From contig NZ_FOOU01000011.1 in the NCBI RefSeq assembly GCF_900113275.1, forward strand, positions 1 through 64,000: a stretch of 64,000 nucleotides of DNA, in the 5' to 3' direction. Positions 9,561 through 18,070 of the stretch are shown piece by piece. The translations under genes were made by a program, and so were the position numbers. This stretch comes from Neptunomonas qingdaonensis. GTDB lineage: Bacteria; Pseudomonadota; Gammaproteobacteria; Pseudomonadales; Balneatricaceae. Under the pieces are notes generated by a model that worked only from the letters and a program-made list of their open reading frames with translations, was not told the DNA's origin and did not search any database. Positions within the stretch are counted from its first letter, which is position 1. Every line of letters begins with the position of its first letter.

Positions 9561-11707
9561 GCCTAATTGCTAAAAAACAAGAAATCTTTGAAATTGATTA
9601 CCGTCAGCAGCCTTTGCCATTAGTCTTTGTTGATACGAATAATGACATAGAGCCAATGAATTATGACTGGTTTAAGCCTTTTAAAGTAGATGCACTTATC
9701 GACTTTATTCAACAAGCAAGGAGTACTCTACTGCTTGCGATGGATATATTAGATAACCAACAGGTGATCAATGCTTTACAACGTAAAGCGGACCAAGGCT
9801 TACGCGTATTTTTATGTTTGGGTACAGAGCATAGTAATACTAGCGCTATTGATCAATTGCAGTCTCGGTGCTTACTGCGCACAGGTACAAGGCAGCAAGG
9901 CGCCTTGATTATTCGTGACCAAAATACGTTACAAAAATCTGGATGTTTGCTAACAGGGGCATTGACTGATGAGGCCTATCAAATCTTGCTCGATAAACGG
10001 CAAGTCGATGATAGCTATCGTAGTTTCTGTCATTTATTTTGGCAGGAATGTGATAAAGAATTTAGCATAAACAGCACCAAAAAAGCTCAGTCTATCAATA
10101 GCTCTATAGTCGTTAATCATAGCTATCAAAGTAAAAATGGTCTTAACCGTTATTTCGATATTGAACCCTACAGTGCTTTTAATACGTTAGTCAGTTCCGA
10201 CGATAAATTATTACAGCAACTGAGCCCCAAAAGTGATAGCCGTTCCTTTGCCTTACTGTCAGTAGATCAGTCCGCACTGGCTGAGAAAGTCATTGAGCAA
10301 CAAGGTCAAGTCTCATTGACGGAGAAAAGCCTGCCGAACTTAGTTCAGGTGAAGCAAACTTACTGGTTGTTGCCTCAAAGCGTTAATACAGCACAAAGCA
10401 ATTGGGCGTTGCAGCTTAATGATCAACAGGTAACAGATATTGATCTATGGGTATATTTCAATTACCGGCAGGCCAAGTGGCAGCTAGATAAAAAATCGAA
10501 CATAGGCCAGCTGCAAAGTAGAACAGTCAAATTTGCCGCCGATATTAAGCAATCCTTTATTTGTAAGGAGCATCGGGAGCGCGTTATTTCTCCTATTTAT
10601 ACACACTGTTTTGATGATTTCTTTAATACGGATATCAAAGTGTTAGCTAAGGAGCAAACCGGGTGGATAAAGGAGCAATTAGCGTCAGTTATTCAATATA
10701 CAGTGGAGCGTCATCCTCCTTATTTTCCTGACTCTGCTAAAGAAGATGCTCTACATAGGCAGTGGAGCTTAGCGCAAAACCAATGGAAAAAGATCGTAGA
10801 TGAACAACTCGCTAAGCTAGCTAATCTTGAGCAACAGCAAAGTAGTGTAGCTGAGTTAATACGCCAGTTTATAGGGCAGTTCGTTTTAGGCCAAAAGCAA
10901 CAGAATAAAAAGCTGAAACAACAACTTGAGGCTTTTGCTGAATGGGACTGTTTACACGCTACACATGCTGAGCGATCTGAAAAACTGCAAGCATTACAAG
11001 GTATAGCCATAGCAATTGCTAATAACAAGCAGCGAACAGAACAAGAAATCAGCAATGCAGAAGCACAAAGAAAGTGGAATGAGAAGAAGATAAAACTCAA
11101 CCAAACGGTTCTAGATGCTGAAACTCAAGTCGGTACATCTAAATCGAATATAGATAAGCATGCATTACAGCTAGTTGAACAACAGACTCAAAATGAGCAA
11201 GCGGCTCTGTTAGAACTAGAACAGCTTGTCAGTAGCCTTGTAGAAGCGGAACGAACAAAGTTACCCAGCGATCTGTCGCAAGTAGAGCTTGAAAAGTTTT
11301 TTGCAAACAAAGTGAAACGTAAGAATTTCCCATCACTACATCAGGTGTTTATTCGAACGAAAAAGAAAAATAATGAGCTTAGGGGTAAGCTAAATGAACT
11401 AGATGCGCGTTTGATGGATGCCGAAAAACAGCTGACTAACGCACGAGAGCAGCTTCTAGCCTATGGCAATTATTTTATTGCCCCGGTTGTATCACAAGAT
11501 CACCTGAGCCAGCAGCTCAGGTTAGAAGAAAATAAAGATTTGGAGATCAATTGGCCGACAGAACAACTCCCTCAAAACGGTTTACAACTCATGCGAGAGG
11601 GAAATCAACGCTATCTTGTAGTGGTTGATGTTTCACAGTTTCAAGATGCACAAGTTGATGCGGAGCGTTTGAAAGCTAAACTCTGTGCACCAGGAAATAG
11701 GGGGTAG
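9557..11707 (+). CDS. PLD-like fold protein with coiled coil (no HKD motif)
   Basis: A 716-residue protein in two parts. Residues about 35-180 have the alternating pattern of a phospholipase-D-like domain (VDALIDFIQQARSTLLLAMD, then GLRVFLCLG and GALIIRD), but I see no HxKxxxxD pair, so if it is a PLD fold it is inactive as a nuclease. From about 395 to 625 it is rich in Q, E, K and L with long heptad-like runs, indicating a coiled coil. The C-terminal 70 residues form a small globular end. It overlaps the previous gene by four bases and precedes DUF2997 by two. Its last codons double as the ribosome-binding site of the next gene. It may bridge or scaffold complexes. Confidence 0.7.
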   Translation: MSLIAKKQEIFEIDYRQQPLPLVFVDTNNDIEPMNYDWFKPFKVDALIDFIQQARSTLLLAMDILDNQQVINALQRKADQGLRVFLCLGTEHSNTSAIDQLQSRCLLRTGTRQQGALIIRDQNTLQKSGCLLTGALTDEAYQILLDKRQVDDSYRSFCHLFWQECDKEFSINSTKKAQSINSSIVVNHSYQSKNGLNRYFDIEPYSAFNTLVSSDDKLLQQLSPKSDSRSFALLSVDQSALAEKVIEQQGQVSLTEKSLPNLVQVKQTYWLLPQSVNTAQSNWALQLNDQQVTDIDLWVYFNYRQAKWQLDKKSNIGQLQSRTVKFAADIKQSFICKEHRERVISPIYTHCFDDFFNTDIKVLAKEQTGWIKEQLASVIQYTVERHPPYFPDSAKEDALHRQWSLAQNQWKKIVDEQLAKLANLEQQQSSVAELIRQFIGQFVLGQKQQNKKLKQQLEAFAEWDCLHATHAERSEKLQALQGIAIAIANNKQRTEQEISNAEAQRKWNEKKIKLNQTVLDAETQVGTSKSNIDKHALQLVEQQTQNEQAALLELEQLVSSLVEAERTKLPSDLSQVELEKFFANKVKRKNFPSLHQVFIRTKKKNNELRGKLNELDARLMDAEKQLTNAREQLLAYGNYFIAPVVSQDHLSQQLRLEENKDLEINWPTEQLPQNGLQLMREGNQRYLVVVDVSQFQDAQVDAERLKAKLCAPGNRG

Positions 11708-11709
11708 TC

Positions 11710-11916
11710 ATGGCAGAACAGCAAATTATTTTGACCATTGATGGGAATGGTAAACTGACAGCAAAAACCCATGGTTTTAAAGGTGATACTTGTATAGACG
11801 CCGTAGCAGAGTTAATGGATCAAGGTTTCAATGTTGTCAGTGTGAAAACAACGGATGAGTATTACCAGCAAGCGACCGTTCAACACAGTAACCTTGTTAG
11901 TAATAAGAGGGGTTGA
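11710..11916 (+). CDS. DUF2997 small protein
   Basis: A 68-residue protein of the DUF2997 type: IILTIDGNGKLTAKTHGFKG, then CIDAVAELMDQG, a beta-beta-alpha core with one conserved cysteine. In other bacteria DUF2997 genes sit beside DUF1257 genes, as here. The biochemical role is unknown. It has a strong ribosome-binding site (AATAGGGGG) inside the end of the preceding gene. Its own last codons supply the AGAGGGG site for the next gene. Its small size and conserved cysteine would fit a modified or cluster-carrying partner of the radical-SAM enzyme two genes downstream, which is speculation. Confidence 0.8.
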   Translation: MAEQQIILTIDGNGKLTAKTHGFKGDTCIDAVAELMDQGFNVVSVKTTDEYYQQATVQHSNLVSNKRG

Positions 11917-11918
11917 AA

Positions 11919-12428
11919 ATGAGTGCAGTGATAAAAACGACTACCCCATTTGTTGTACAAACGGTATTGTTGAGCGCACTTTCTGAGCTCGGTTATGAGC
12001 CGGTTTTGATTACGGAACTTAACTTAAATCAATATCGCCAACGGGGAGGGCTGCTTGTTGGTGATATTCTGACTAATCGGAATGATTATTGGGGGCGCCA
12101 GTATTTTCGGAAAGTTAATCATACTTTCCTATTAAATCATGATTCTGATGAAATACATGCTCAAATTATTTCAAAGCAATATACCAGTAAAAATTACAAA
12201 CCTGTCGCTAGCTTTTTACAAGAATTAGAAAATGAGTATGCAGTTCAATACCAAATTAATTTAAAACATTTAGCAGCTATAGAACGCGAGAAGCTAGAAG
12301 AAGAGCGTGTCGCAAGGGTAGAGACTACACGTCGAAAAGTAATAGCAGAAGCTAAGGCAAAGGGTTATTTAGTGAAAGAAAAATACGTGAATGGCAATAT
12401 CCAGCTTGTGTGTACAAGGTCCGTTTAA
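11919..12428 (+). CDS. DUF1257 (Ycf35-like) protein
   Basis: A 169-residue protein of the DUF1257 family, known in plastids and cyanobacteria as Ycf35. The N-terminal about 110 residues contain the family pattern (LLSALSELGYEP, GGLLVGDILTNRNDYWG). The C-terminal part has a helical ERE/KLEEERVARVETTRRKV stretch and a basic end. The ATG at 11919 is chosen over the TTG at 11913 because AGAGGGG sits at the right distance upstream and the TTG overlaps the previous stop. It pairs with DUF2997 in front. Function in any organism is unsettled. Finding Ycf35- and Ycf46-type proteins in one bacterial operon is notable. Confidence 0.8.
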   Translation: MSAVIKTTTPFVVQTVLLSALSELGYEPVLITELNLNQYRQRGGLLVGDILTNRNDYWGRQYFRKVNHTFLLNHDSDEIHAQIISKQYTSKNYKPVASFLQELENEYAVQYQINLKHLAAIEREKLEEERVARVETTRRKVIAEAKAKGYLVKEKYVNGNIQLVCTRSV

Positions 12429-12429
12429 T

Positions 12430-12996
12430 ATGGATTTTGGCACTCAGTTTAATATTGCTCACATAGAGCCATGTACGCATATTTATGGCCCTGGTAAGCG
12501 CTTTACTATTTGGTTGCAAGGTTGCTCGTTGGCCTGCAGAAATTGTTGGAATAAAGACATGTGGCCAAGTAAGGCTAAGCAGTTACTCGAACGTGAGTTA
12601 TTGCTACAGCGAATCTGCAATACGAAAAACATTGACGGCATAACCCTGCTAGGTGGCGAGCCAATGCAGCAAGCTGCAAATACACAATGGCTAATACAAA
12701 CTCTACGCCAACAAACCGAGTTATCTATCATGGTTTATACCGGCTATGAACCTAGCGAGCTGGATCAAAAAGGGTTATGGGATACGCTCAGTGACCATGC
12801 AGATTTAATCATTGCGGGGCGTTATGATGAGACTTTACGAGACACCTATCAGCAATGGCGTGGTTCAAGCAATCAGCAGCTTATCTATCCAGTGAACTCG
12901 CGGTTAAAACAACAGGCTATTCAACTCAATGAAATGGAAATTATTATCTCAGAGCACGCTGGGGTAACAGTGTTGGGTTATCCCGATAGTAGTTAA
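12430..12996 (+). CDS. Radical-SAM 4Fe-4S activase (NrdG/PflA-like)
   Basis: A 188-residue radical-SAM protein. The cluster-binding motif is GCSLACRNCW (Cx3Cx2C, near residue 36), followed by the SAM-binding LLGGEPM and an ADLIIAGRYD strand. Size and layout match NrdG-type activases, which place a glycyl radical on an anaerobic reductase. No NrdD or other glycyl-radical enzyme is nearby, and I see no RVxGY-type glycyl-radical box in the operon. Its substrate here is therefore unknown. The ATG at 12430 directly follows the DUF1257 stop (TAATATG) and gives the family N-terminus. It is the last gene of the operon. Confidence 0.85.
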   Translation: MDFGTQFNIAHIEPCTHIYGPGKRFTIWLQGCSLACRNCWNKDMWPSKAKQLLERELLLQRICNTKNIDGITLLGGEPMQQAANTQWLIQTLRQQTELSIMVYTGYEPSELDQKGLWDTLSDHADLIIAGRYDETLRDTYQQWRGSSNQQLIYPVNSRLKQQAIQLNEMEIIISEHAGVTVLGYPDSS

Positions 12997-13360
12997 TTGA
13001 ATTTTCAAAAAGCTTTCTGATTGATTAAATTCGTCGTTTGCCATCACTGGTTCTTAGTCATGAGTTGTAGTGATTGAAGTCGGTTCGTTTACCTCGGGGA
13101 AAATCAGCGAACACTATTGTATTACCGATGCTAAGTTTCGCGGGTTATTAAAGTCTGTGATGCAGAAGGTAACTACTTTGCAGGACAATACTTAAGGCAG
13201 TGGGTGGGTAATCCTCCCTTTTTTAAAAAAGGATAAAAGTAGAAGTTATGGCACCATCTATGGTGATTTATAGCGAAAACATGTATCTAGCCACAGGGCC
13301 GACCGCCGGGACAGTCTGAGGGTTCTAATGTAATGAACCATATTTAGGGATGAACCATCT
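12997..13360. other. Intergenic region upstream of sbcD
   Basis: No gene seen. Bases from about 13203 on are repeated in decayed form at 35843 ahead of the sbcD remnant, so this is the original leader and probably the promoter region of sbcD. A short hairpin CACCATCTATGGTG lies at 13252-13265. Confidence 0.5.
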
Positions 13361-14509
13361 ATGCGATTTATACACACATCCGACTGGCATATCGGTCGGT
13401 TATTTCAGAACGTATCCTTGCTGGATGATCAGCTTCACGTATTAAAGCAAATCAAAAACTATGCCGTTCAGCACAATGTCGATGCGCTGGTGATTGCAGG
13501 AGATATCTTTGATCGCTCAGTGCCTCCGGCCGAAGCTGTGGATGCGCTAAACGTCTTTCTGGAAGATTTTACCCGCGATCTATCGATTCCCGTGATCATG
13601 ATTTCAGGCAATCACGACAGTGCTAAACGGCTGCGTTTTGGTTCCCAATATATGCGCCAGGCAGGTTTGCACATCCTGGGTGATATTCGCGAAGTAGCTC
13701 AGCCGGTGCAGGTCGATACGGATAGCGGCCCAGTACACTTTTTTGGTTTGCCGTATCACGATCCGGTTGAGGTGCGTGAGGCGTATGGATGTGAAGTAAA
13801 AACCTATGACGAGGCACATACACATTTAGCAGAAATAGCACGCCAGGCAAGAACCCCAGGTATTCCTGCGGTTTTAATCAGTCACTGCTTTATAGACGGG
13901 GCGACAGAGAGTGATTCAGAACGTCCGCTGTCTATCGGCGGTGCGGATCGAGTTTCCTACCAGCCACTGACTTCATTTGATTATGTGGCGCTGGGGCACC
14001 TGCACGGGCCTCAATACAAAGGGGAAGAACACATCCGTTACAGTGGATCCCTGTTGAAGTACTCCTTTTCCGAACATCAACAGAACAAAGGTGTTTGTCT
14101 GGTTGAGTTGAACGACAAAGGGTTTGTTTCACAACAGCACCTTAAGCTGACCCCAAAGCACAACCTGCGGGTCATTGAAGGCGAGCTTGAGGATTTGATT
14201 CAGCAGGCGAAGAGCGATTCTGCGACGGAAGATTACATCTTGGCACGCTTAACCGATAAACATGATTTGCTCGACCCACTCGGGCGGTTACGTCTGGTTT
14301 ATCCCAACACCTTGCAGATGGAACTGACACAATTTTCCATCAGCAGTGGTAGTAAACTTGTCGCTAATGTGGATAACGAGCGCAGCGAAGATCAGGTGTT
14401 TGCCGACTTTTTCACGCAGGTGATGGATACGGAGCTGACCGACGCGCAAACCGTGTTGTTACATGGAGTCATTATGGAAGCACGTACGGCTATGGAGGGC
14501 AAAGAATGA
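13361..14509 (+). CDS. sbcD: Nuclease SbcD (Mre11-like subunit)
   Basis: A 382-residue calcineurin-like phosphoesterase with the Mn-binding motifs in order: TSDWHIGR (residues about 5-12), AGDIFDRSVPP, SGNHDS, LISHCFIDG and ALGHLHGPQ. SbcD is the nuclease subunit of SbcCD, which cuts DNA hairpins and protein-blocked ends and can limit phage and palindromic DNA. The length matches the family. It overlaps sbcC by ATGA, the normal arrangement. SbcCD is usually a housekeeping pair, but here it is embedded between defence modules. A decayed second copy lies at 35980-36425. Confidence 0.95.
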   Translation: MRFIHTSDWHIGRLFQNVSLLDDQLHVLKQIKNYAVQHNVDALVIAGDIFDRSVPPAEAVDALNVFLEDFTRDLSIPVIMISGNHDSAKRLRFGSQYMRQAGLHILGDIREVAQPVQVDTDSGPVHFFGLPYHDPVEVREAYGCEVKTYDEAHTHLAEIARQARTPGIPAVLISHCFIDGATESDSERPLSIGGADRVSYQPLTSFDYVALGHLHGPQYKGEEHIRYSGSLLKYSFSEHQQNKGVCLVELNDKGFVSQQHLKLTPKHNLRVIEGELEDLIQQAKSDSATEDYILARLTDKHDLLDPLGRLRLVYPNTLQMELTQFSISSGSKLVANVDNERSEDQVFADFFTQVMDTELTDAQTVLLHGVIMEARTAMEGKE

Positions 14510-17500
14510 AATTGCAAAAACTAGAGATTCAGGCGTTTGGCCCCTTTGCAGGCAAAGAGACCATCAATTTTGCTGATCTGGGTGAGAACCCTCTGTTTCT
14601 GATTGACGGTCCCACAGGAGCTGGTAAATCTTCAATACTACATGCTATCTGTTATGCCCTCTATGGAGAGACAACTGATAAGGAACGTAAGGATTTAGGG
14701 CTTCGATGTGATCATGCTGATGCGGATACTCTGACGGAACTAGCTCTTGAGTTCAGTATTCGTGGAAAAACCTACCGCATTAAGCGGATACCCAGTCAGA
14801 TGCGTCCCGCAAAAAAAGGGGGAGGCGAAACAGAAGAAAAACCTTCCGCCCATCTACGTCAGGTTCTTGCTGATGGCACTGAGGAAACGTTAGTTGCTAA
14901 AAAGGTCAGTGATGCTGACAAAGAAATCGTTAAAACAATCGGCCTGAGTGCCAGTCAATTCAAGCAGGTCATGGTTTTGCCACAAGGGCGGTTTCGCGAA
15001 CTGTTGTTAGCCAATTCCAAGGACCGACAAACCATTCTTTCAACCCTGTTCCAGACCGAAATTTTTTCTGAGATAGAAAGGCTGCTGGCAGCCCGAGCGA
15101 GTGACATCGATAAAAAGCACAAAAAGTTTGAGGAGAACAAACAAGAGGCTTTGCTGGAGGTTCAGGTTACCGATCAGGCGGCGTTGGGTGAAGCAATTAT
15201 TGAATCCGATGGGCTGTTGGGAGAGTGCACAAGGACTAAAGTTCAAGCGGATCAACACCGGCTAGAGGAAAATAATAAGCTCAAGGCGGCCAGCGATCTG
15301 CAGCTGCAGTTCGCTCAGCAAAAGCAAAAGCAGGATGCGCTTAATCGCTTGGTTATGGAGCGAGACAACAACGAAGTCAAACGGACGCAATACACACGTG
15401 CAGAACAGGCTACTGTGATTGCTCCGACCTGGCGTTCGGTGCAGGAGACCGGTAAGGATATACAGCAGAAAAATACCGATATTACTACGGCCAAGAGTGC
15501 CGGAGTTGAAGCCTTAGCCAAAACAAAAGCAGCTGAACAGGCGATGACGGCCGCCGGTACCGCCTACCAACAGCGAGATATTCTAAAACAGCGTGAAACA
15601 CAGCTGGATGGATACCGAGGCATCCTCAGTCAATATGAACAATTGCAAACTACGGATCTCGCTGCCCATGCCAAACTCGAACAGGCTAAAACACAGCACG
15701 CCGCATTGGAAAGCGCTCTCGTTACTAAAGAACATGAGATAGAGCAGATCAAACTATCAATAGAGGCGCTGGGACAAAGCACCGCCCAGAAAGCTCAGAT
15801 TACAGAGCAACAACTTTCCGCAAAGGCTCAACTGCTGTTGCGAAAGAATTTGGATCAAGCCAATACCGAACTCCAGCGATTACAGCTCGCTGAAAAAACA
15901 GCCCAAATAGCATTTACCGATTGTCTAGTTGAATATCAGAAAGCTGAAGAAAAAGCCGATAGGCTAGAACTGCTGTTGCGTAAAAATCAGGCGGCTCTGT
16001 TGGCTGAAAAATTGGGTGAAGATGAGCTTTGTCCTGTCTGCGGTAGCGCAGATCATCCTCAACTCGCTACTCGTTCTGAGGATGCCAGCGATATCGATCA
16101 GGATGGCGTTGATCAGGCGCGCAGCGAACAAAGTCGCGCGGCCACGGCCCGTAACGAAGCCGATAAGCAGCTTGAAAACAATAAGTCTGCAGTGATAGCC
16201 AAACAGACTGTTATTGTAGACTTAGTTACCCAATTGGGTGATGATGCGCAGCGCCACGTGAGTGATATGGAGCAGGCGCACGCGAGTCTCATATCTCAGC
16301 TCGACCAGATCGATAAAGATGAGAAATCACTTACGCAGCGCAAGCAGGATCAGAAAACGCAGGAAGCAGCGTTCAAAGTGACGACTGATGAATTAGCGGG
16401 TATTCAAAAGACACTCCCAGAACTGCACCAGAAGAAAACCCTGGCAGAAAGTGCTTTAAAAACGGCAGAAGCGAACCTGCCGGAACAGTACCGTTGCACT
16501 GACGCACTGGAAAAGGCGATCAAGGATACTAGTGCAGAGATTGAGCGGTTGGAAAAAGCATATAAGGCGGCTGAGGCGGCGTTAAATGCAGCGCAGCTCG
16601 CACAGGCCAATGCACAAGCGGCTATTAAGGGACATGGGCAGAACCTGATCGAACTTAACGATCGTTTACGCGTACGCACCGAAGAATGGCAGCAGACTTT
16701 GGATGCTAGCCCTTTCACCACCCAAGCGGAATTTGAGACGGCCCGATTGGATGACGCCTTAGTTACCCGTCTGCGCCAAGAGGTTAGTCATTATGACGAT
16801 CAGCGCAAAGAACTCACCGCAGAGCTGGGACTGCTAGCGCAACAGCTACAGGGTAAACAGTTACCGGAGCTAGCAACGTTGCAGGCACAGGCCGAGGCGA
16901 CGCAGACAGCCTTTGAAGCCGCAGACAGCGCCTGGACGGAAGCTAACAACCGATGCGTCTTGCTTAATCGTATTCACGAACGCATTCAGCAGCTAGAAGC
17001 GGACCAGCAACAGGTGCGTCAAGAATATGAGGTGATTGGCAATCTGGCTAAGGCCGCTTCCGGTAACGGCAAGGTACGGGTCAGTTTGGAACGCTTTGTG
17101 TTGGGGAATCTGCTCGATTCAGTGCTTAGTATTGCGAGTCAACGTCTTCGTATTATGAGCAAAGGGCAGTACAGCTTGGTGCGCCAGAACGAGGCCGAAC
17201 AAAAGCGCAATACCACCGCGGGGCTCGACTTGGCAATTGACGACGCCCATTCCGGCAAGCCACGCCCCGTAGCGACCCTGTCGGGTGGCGAATCCTTTAT
17301 GGCGTCGCTAGCACTCGCGCTGGGTTTGTCCGACGTGGTGCAGCAGCGTTCTGGGGGCATCCAGTTGGATACCCTGTTTGTGGATGAAGGCTTTGGCAGC
17401 CTCGATCAGGAATCCCTGCAATTGGCGATCAATACCCTGATCGATCTGCAATCCACCGGACGTACCATCGGCATTATTTCCCACGTATCAGAGCTTAAAG

Positions 17501-17568
17501 AACAGATGGCCCAACGTATCGACGTGGTTGGTTCGCGCAATGGCAGTTCCATACGTACCGTTGCCTAA
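14506..17568 (+). CDS. sbcC: Exonuclease SbcC (Rad50-like ATPase)
   Basis: A 1020-residue SMC-like ATPase with Walker A DGPTGAGKSSI near residue 34 and long coiled-coil arms. A zinc-hook CPVCG lies near residue 508, midway. The signature LSGGESFMASLALALGLS is near 925, followed by Walker B LFVDEGFGSLD. It partners with SbcD to form the Mre11-Rad50-type complex that clamps DNA and feeds ends to the nuclease. Length is close to that of E. coli SbcC. It is directly coupled to sbcD, with about 500 bases before the next large gene. Confidence 0.95.
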   Translation: MKLQKLEIQAFGPFAGKETINFADLGENPLFLIDGPTGAGKSSILHAICYALYGETTDKERKDLGLRCDHADADTLTELALEFSIRGKTYRIKRIPSQMRPAKKGGGETEEKPSAHLRQVLADGTEETLVAKKVSDADKEIVKTIGLSASQFKQVMVLPQGRFRELLLANSKDRQTILSTLFQTEIFSEIERLLAARASDIDKKHKKFEENKQEALLEVQVTDQAALGEAIIESDGLLGECTRTKVQADQHRLEENNKLKAASDLQLQFAQQKQKQDALNRLVMERDNNEVKRTQYTRAEQATVIAPTWRSVQETGKDIQQKNTDITTAKSAGVEALAKTKAAEQAMTAAGTAYQQRDILKQRETQLDGYRGILSQYEQLQTTDLAAHAKLEQAKTQHAALESALVTKEHEIEQIKLSIEALGQSTAQKAQITEQQLSAKAQLLLRKNLDQANTELQRLQLAEKTAQIAFTDCLVEYQKAEEKADRLELLLRKNQAALLAEKLGEDELCPVCGSADHPQLATRSEDASDIDQDGVDQARSEQSRAATARNEADKQLENNKSAVIAKQTVIVDLVTQLGDDAQRHVSDMEQAHASLISQLDQIDKDEKSLTQRKQDQKTQEAAFKVTTDELAGIQKTLPELHQKKTLAESALKTAEANLPEQYRCTDALEKAIKDTSAEIERLEKAYKAAEAALNAAQLAQANAQAAIKGHGQNLIELNDRLRVRTEEWQQTLDASPFTTQAEFETARLDDALVTRLRQEVSHYDDQRKELTAELGLLAQQLQGKQLPELATLQAQAEATQTAFEAADSAWTEANNRCVLLNRIHERIQQLEADQQQVRQEYEVIGNLAKAASGNGKVRVSLERFVLGNLLDSVLSIASQRLRIMSKGQYSLVRQNEAEQKRNTTAGLDLAIDDAHSGKPRPVATLSGGESFMASLALALGLSDVVQQRSGGIQLDTLFVDEGFGSLDQESLQLAINTLIDLQSTGRTIGIISHVSELKEQMAQRIDVVGSRNGSSIRTVA

Positions 17569-17668
17569 ATGAAACACAGATAACACCTCCCACAGCAAAA
17601 ATTATCCAGCAAGAAGTGGCAGGTGAGTTTTGCTAAGTTAAGGGAGCGAGGTATGAGGCGATTTTTAA

Positions 17669-17911
17669 GTGTTCATGAAGTGGTTCATAACCTTTTCAAT
17701 CTTGGTAGGGGGATGGTTTCAGCATCGAGCTATCGAAATTTCAGGGAAGGTGCGTTTAATGAATGAGTTAAGTGTACGTTTTCCTAACGAATCACTTACG
17801 TACTTGAATTCATTGATAGCGGACGATGTTCAGTGGATACCTCAAGAGCTTCAGCAGTGTCTAGATGCTATCAGGCAGTCGAATCCAATCCTCGTTAATG
17901 ATCCAAGATAG
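17669..17911 (+). CDS. Possible small protein, unknown
   Basis: An 80-codon frame with a hydrophobic start (WFITFSILVGGWF) and a hydrophilic remainder. A shorter version starts at 17759. No clear ribosome-binding site precedes the first ATG. The phrase GGTGCGTTTAAT occurs at about 17749 and again at about 17912, suggesting a small duplication. It could be a fragment or non-coding. I recognise no family. Confidence 0.25.
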   Translation: MFMKWFITFSILVGGWFQHRAIEISGKVRLMNELSVRFPNESLTYLNSLIADDVQWIPQELQQCLDAIRQSNPILVNDPR

Positions 17912-18070
17912 GTGCGTTTAATAGAGATTTTTAGGCGTCGTGGTACGGCGTAGATGCCAAATATTTTGGAGTATTAAGGTGCGTATGCAATTATCCTATC
18001 CGGCTGTACATATATCTCGGAAGTGACTTGCACGCAGTGGCATGCCCATTTTTAAAAGGAATTTGATTAA

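Noticed and set aside
11690-11916. Both the 716-aa protein and the DUF2997 protein end in an arginine-glycine, which resembles a processed or conjugated C-terminus.
   Set aside because: In both cases the codons are the G-rich ribosome-binding site of the next gene (AATAGGGGG and AGAGGGG), so the ending is explained by overlap.
12430-12996. Calling the radical-SAM gene nrdG.
   Set aside because: No nrdD is present and the operon context points elsewhere; a gene symbol would imply a partner that is not there.
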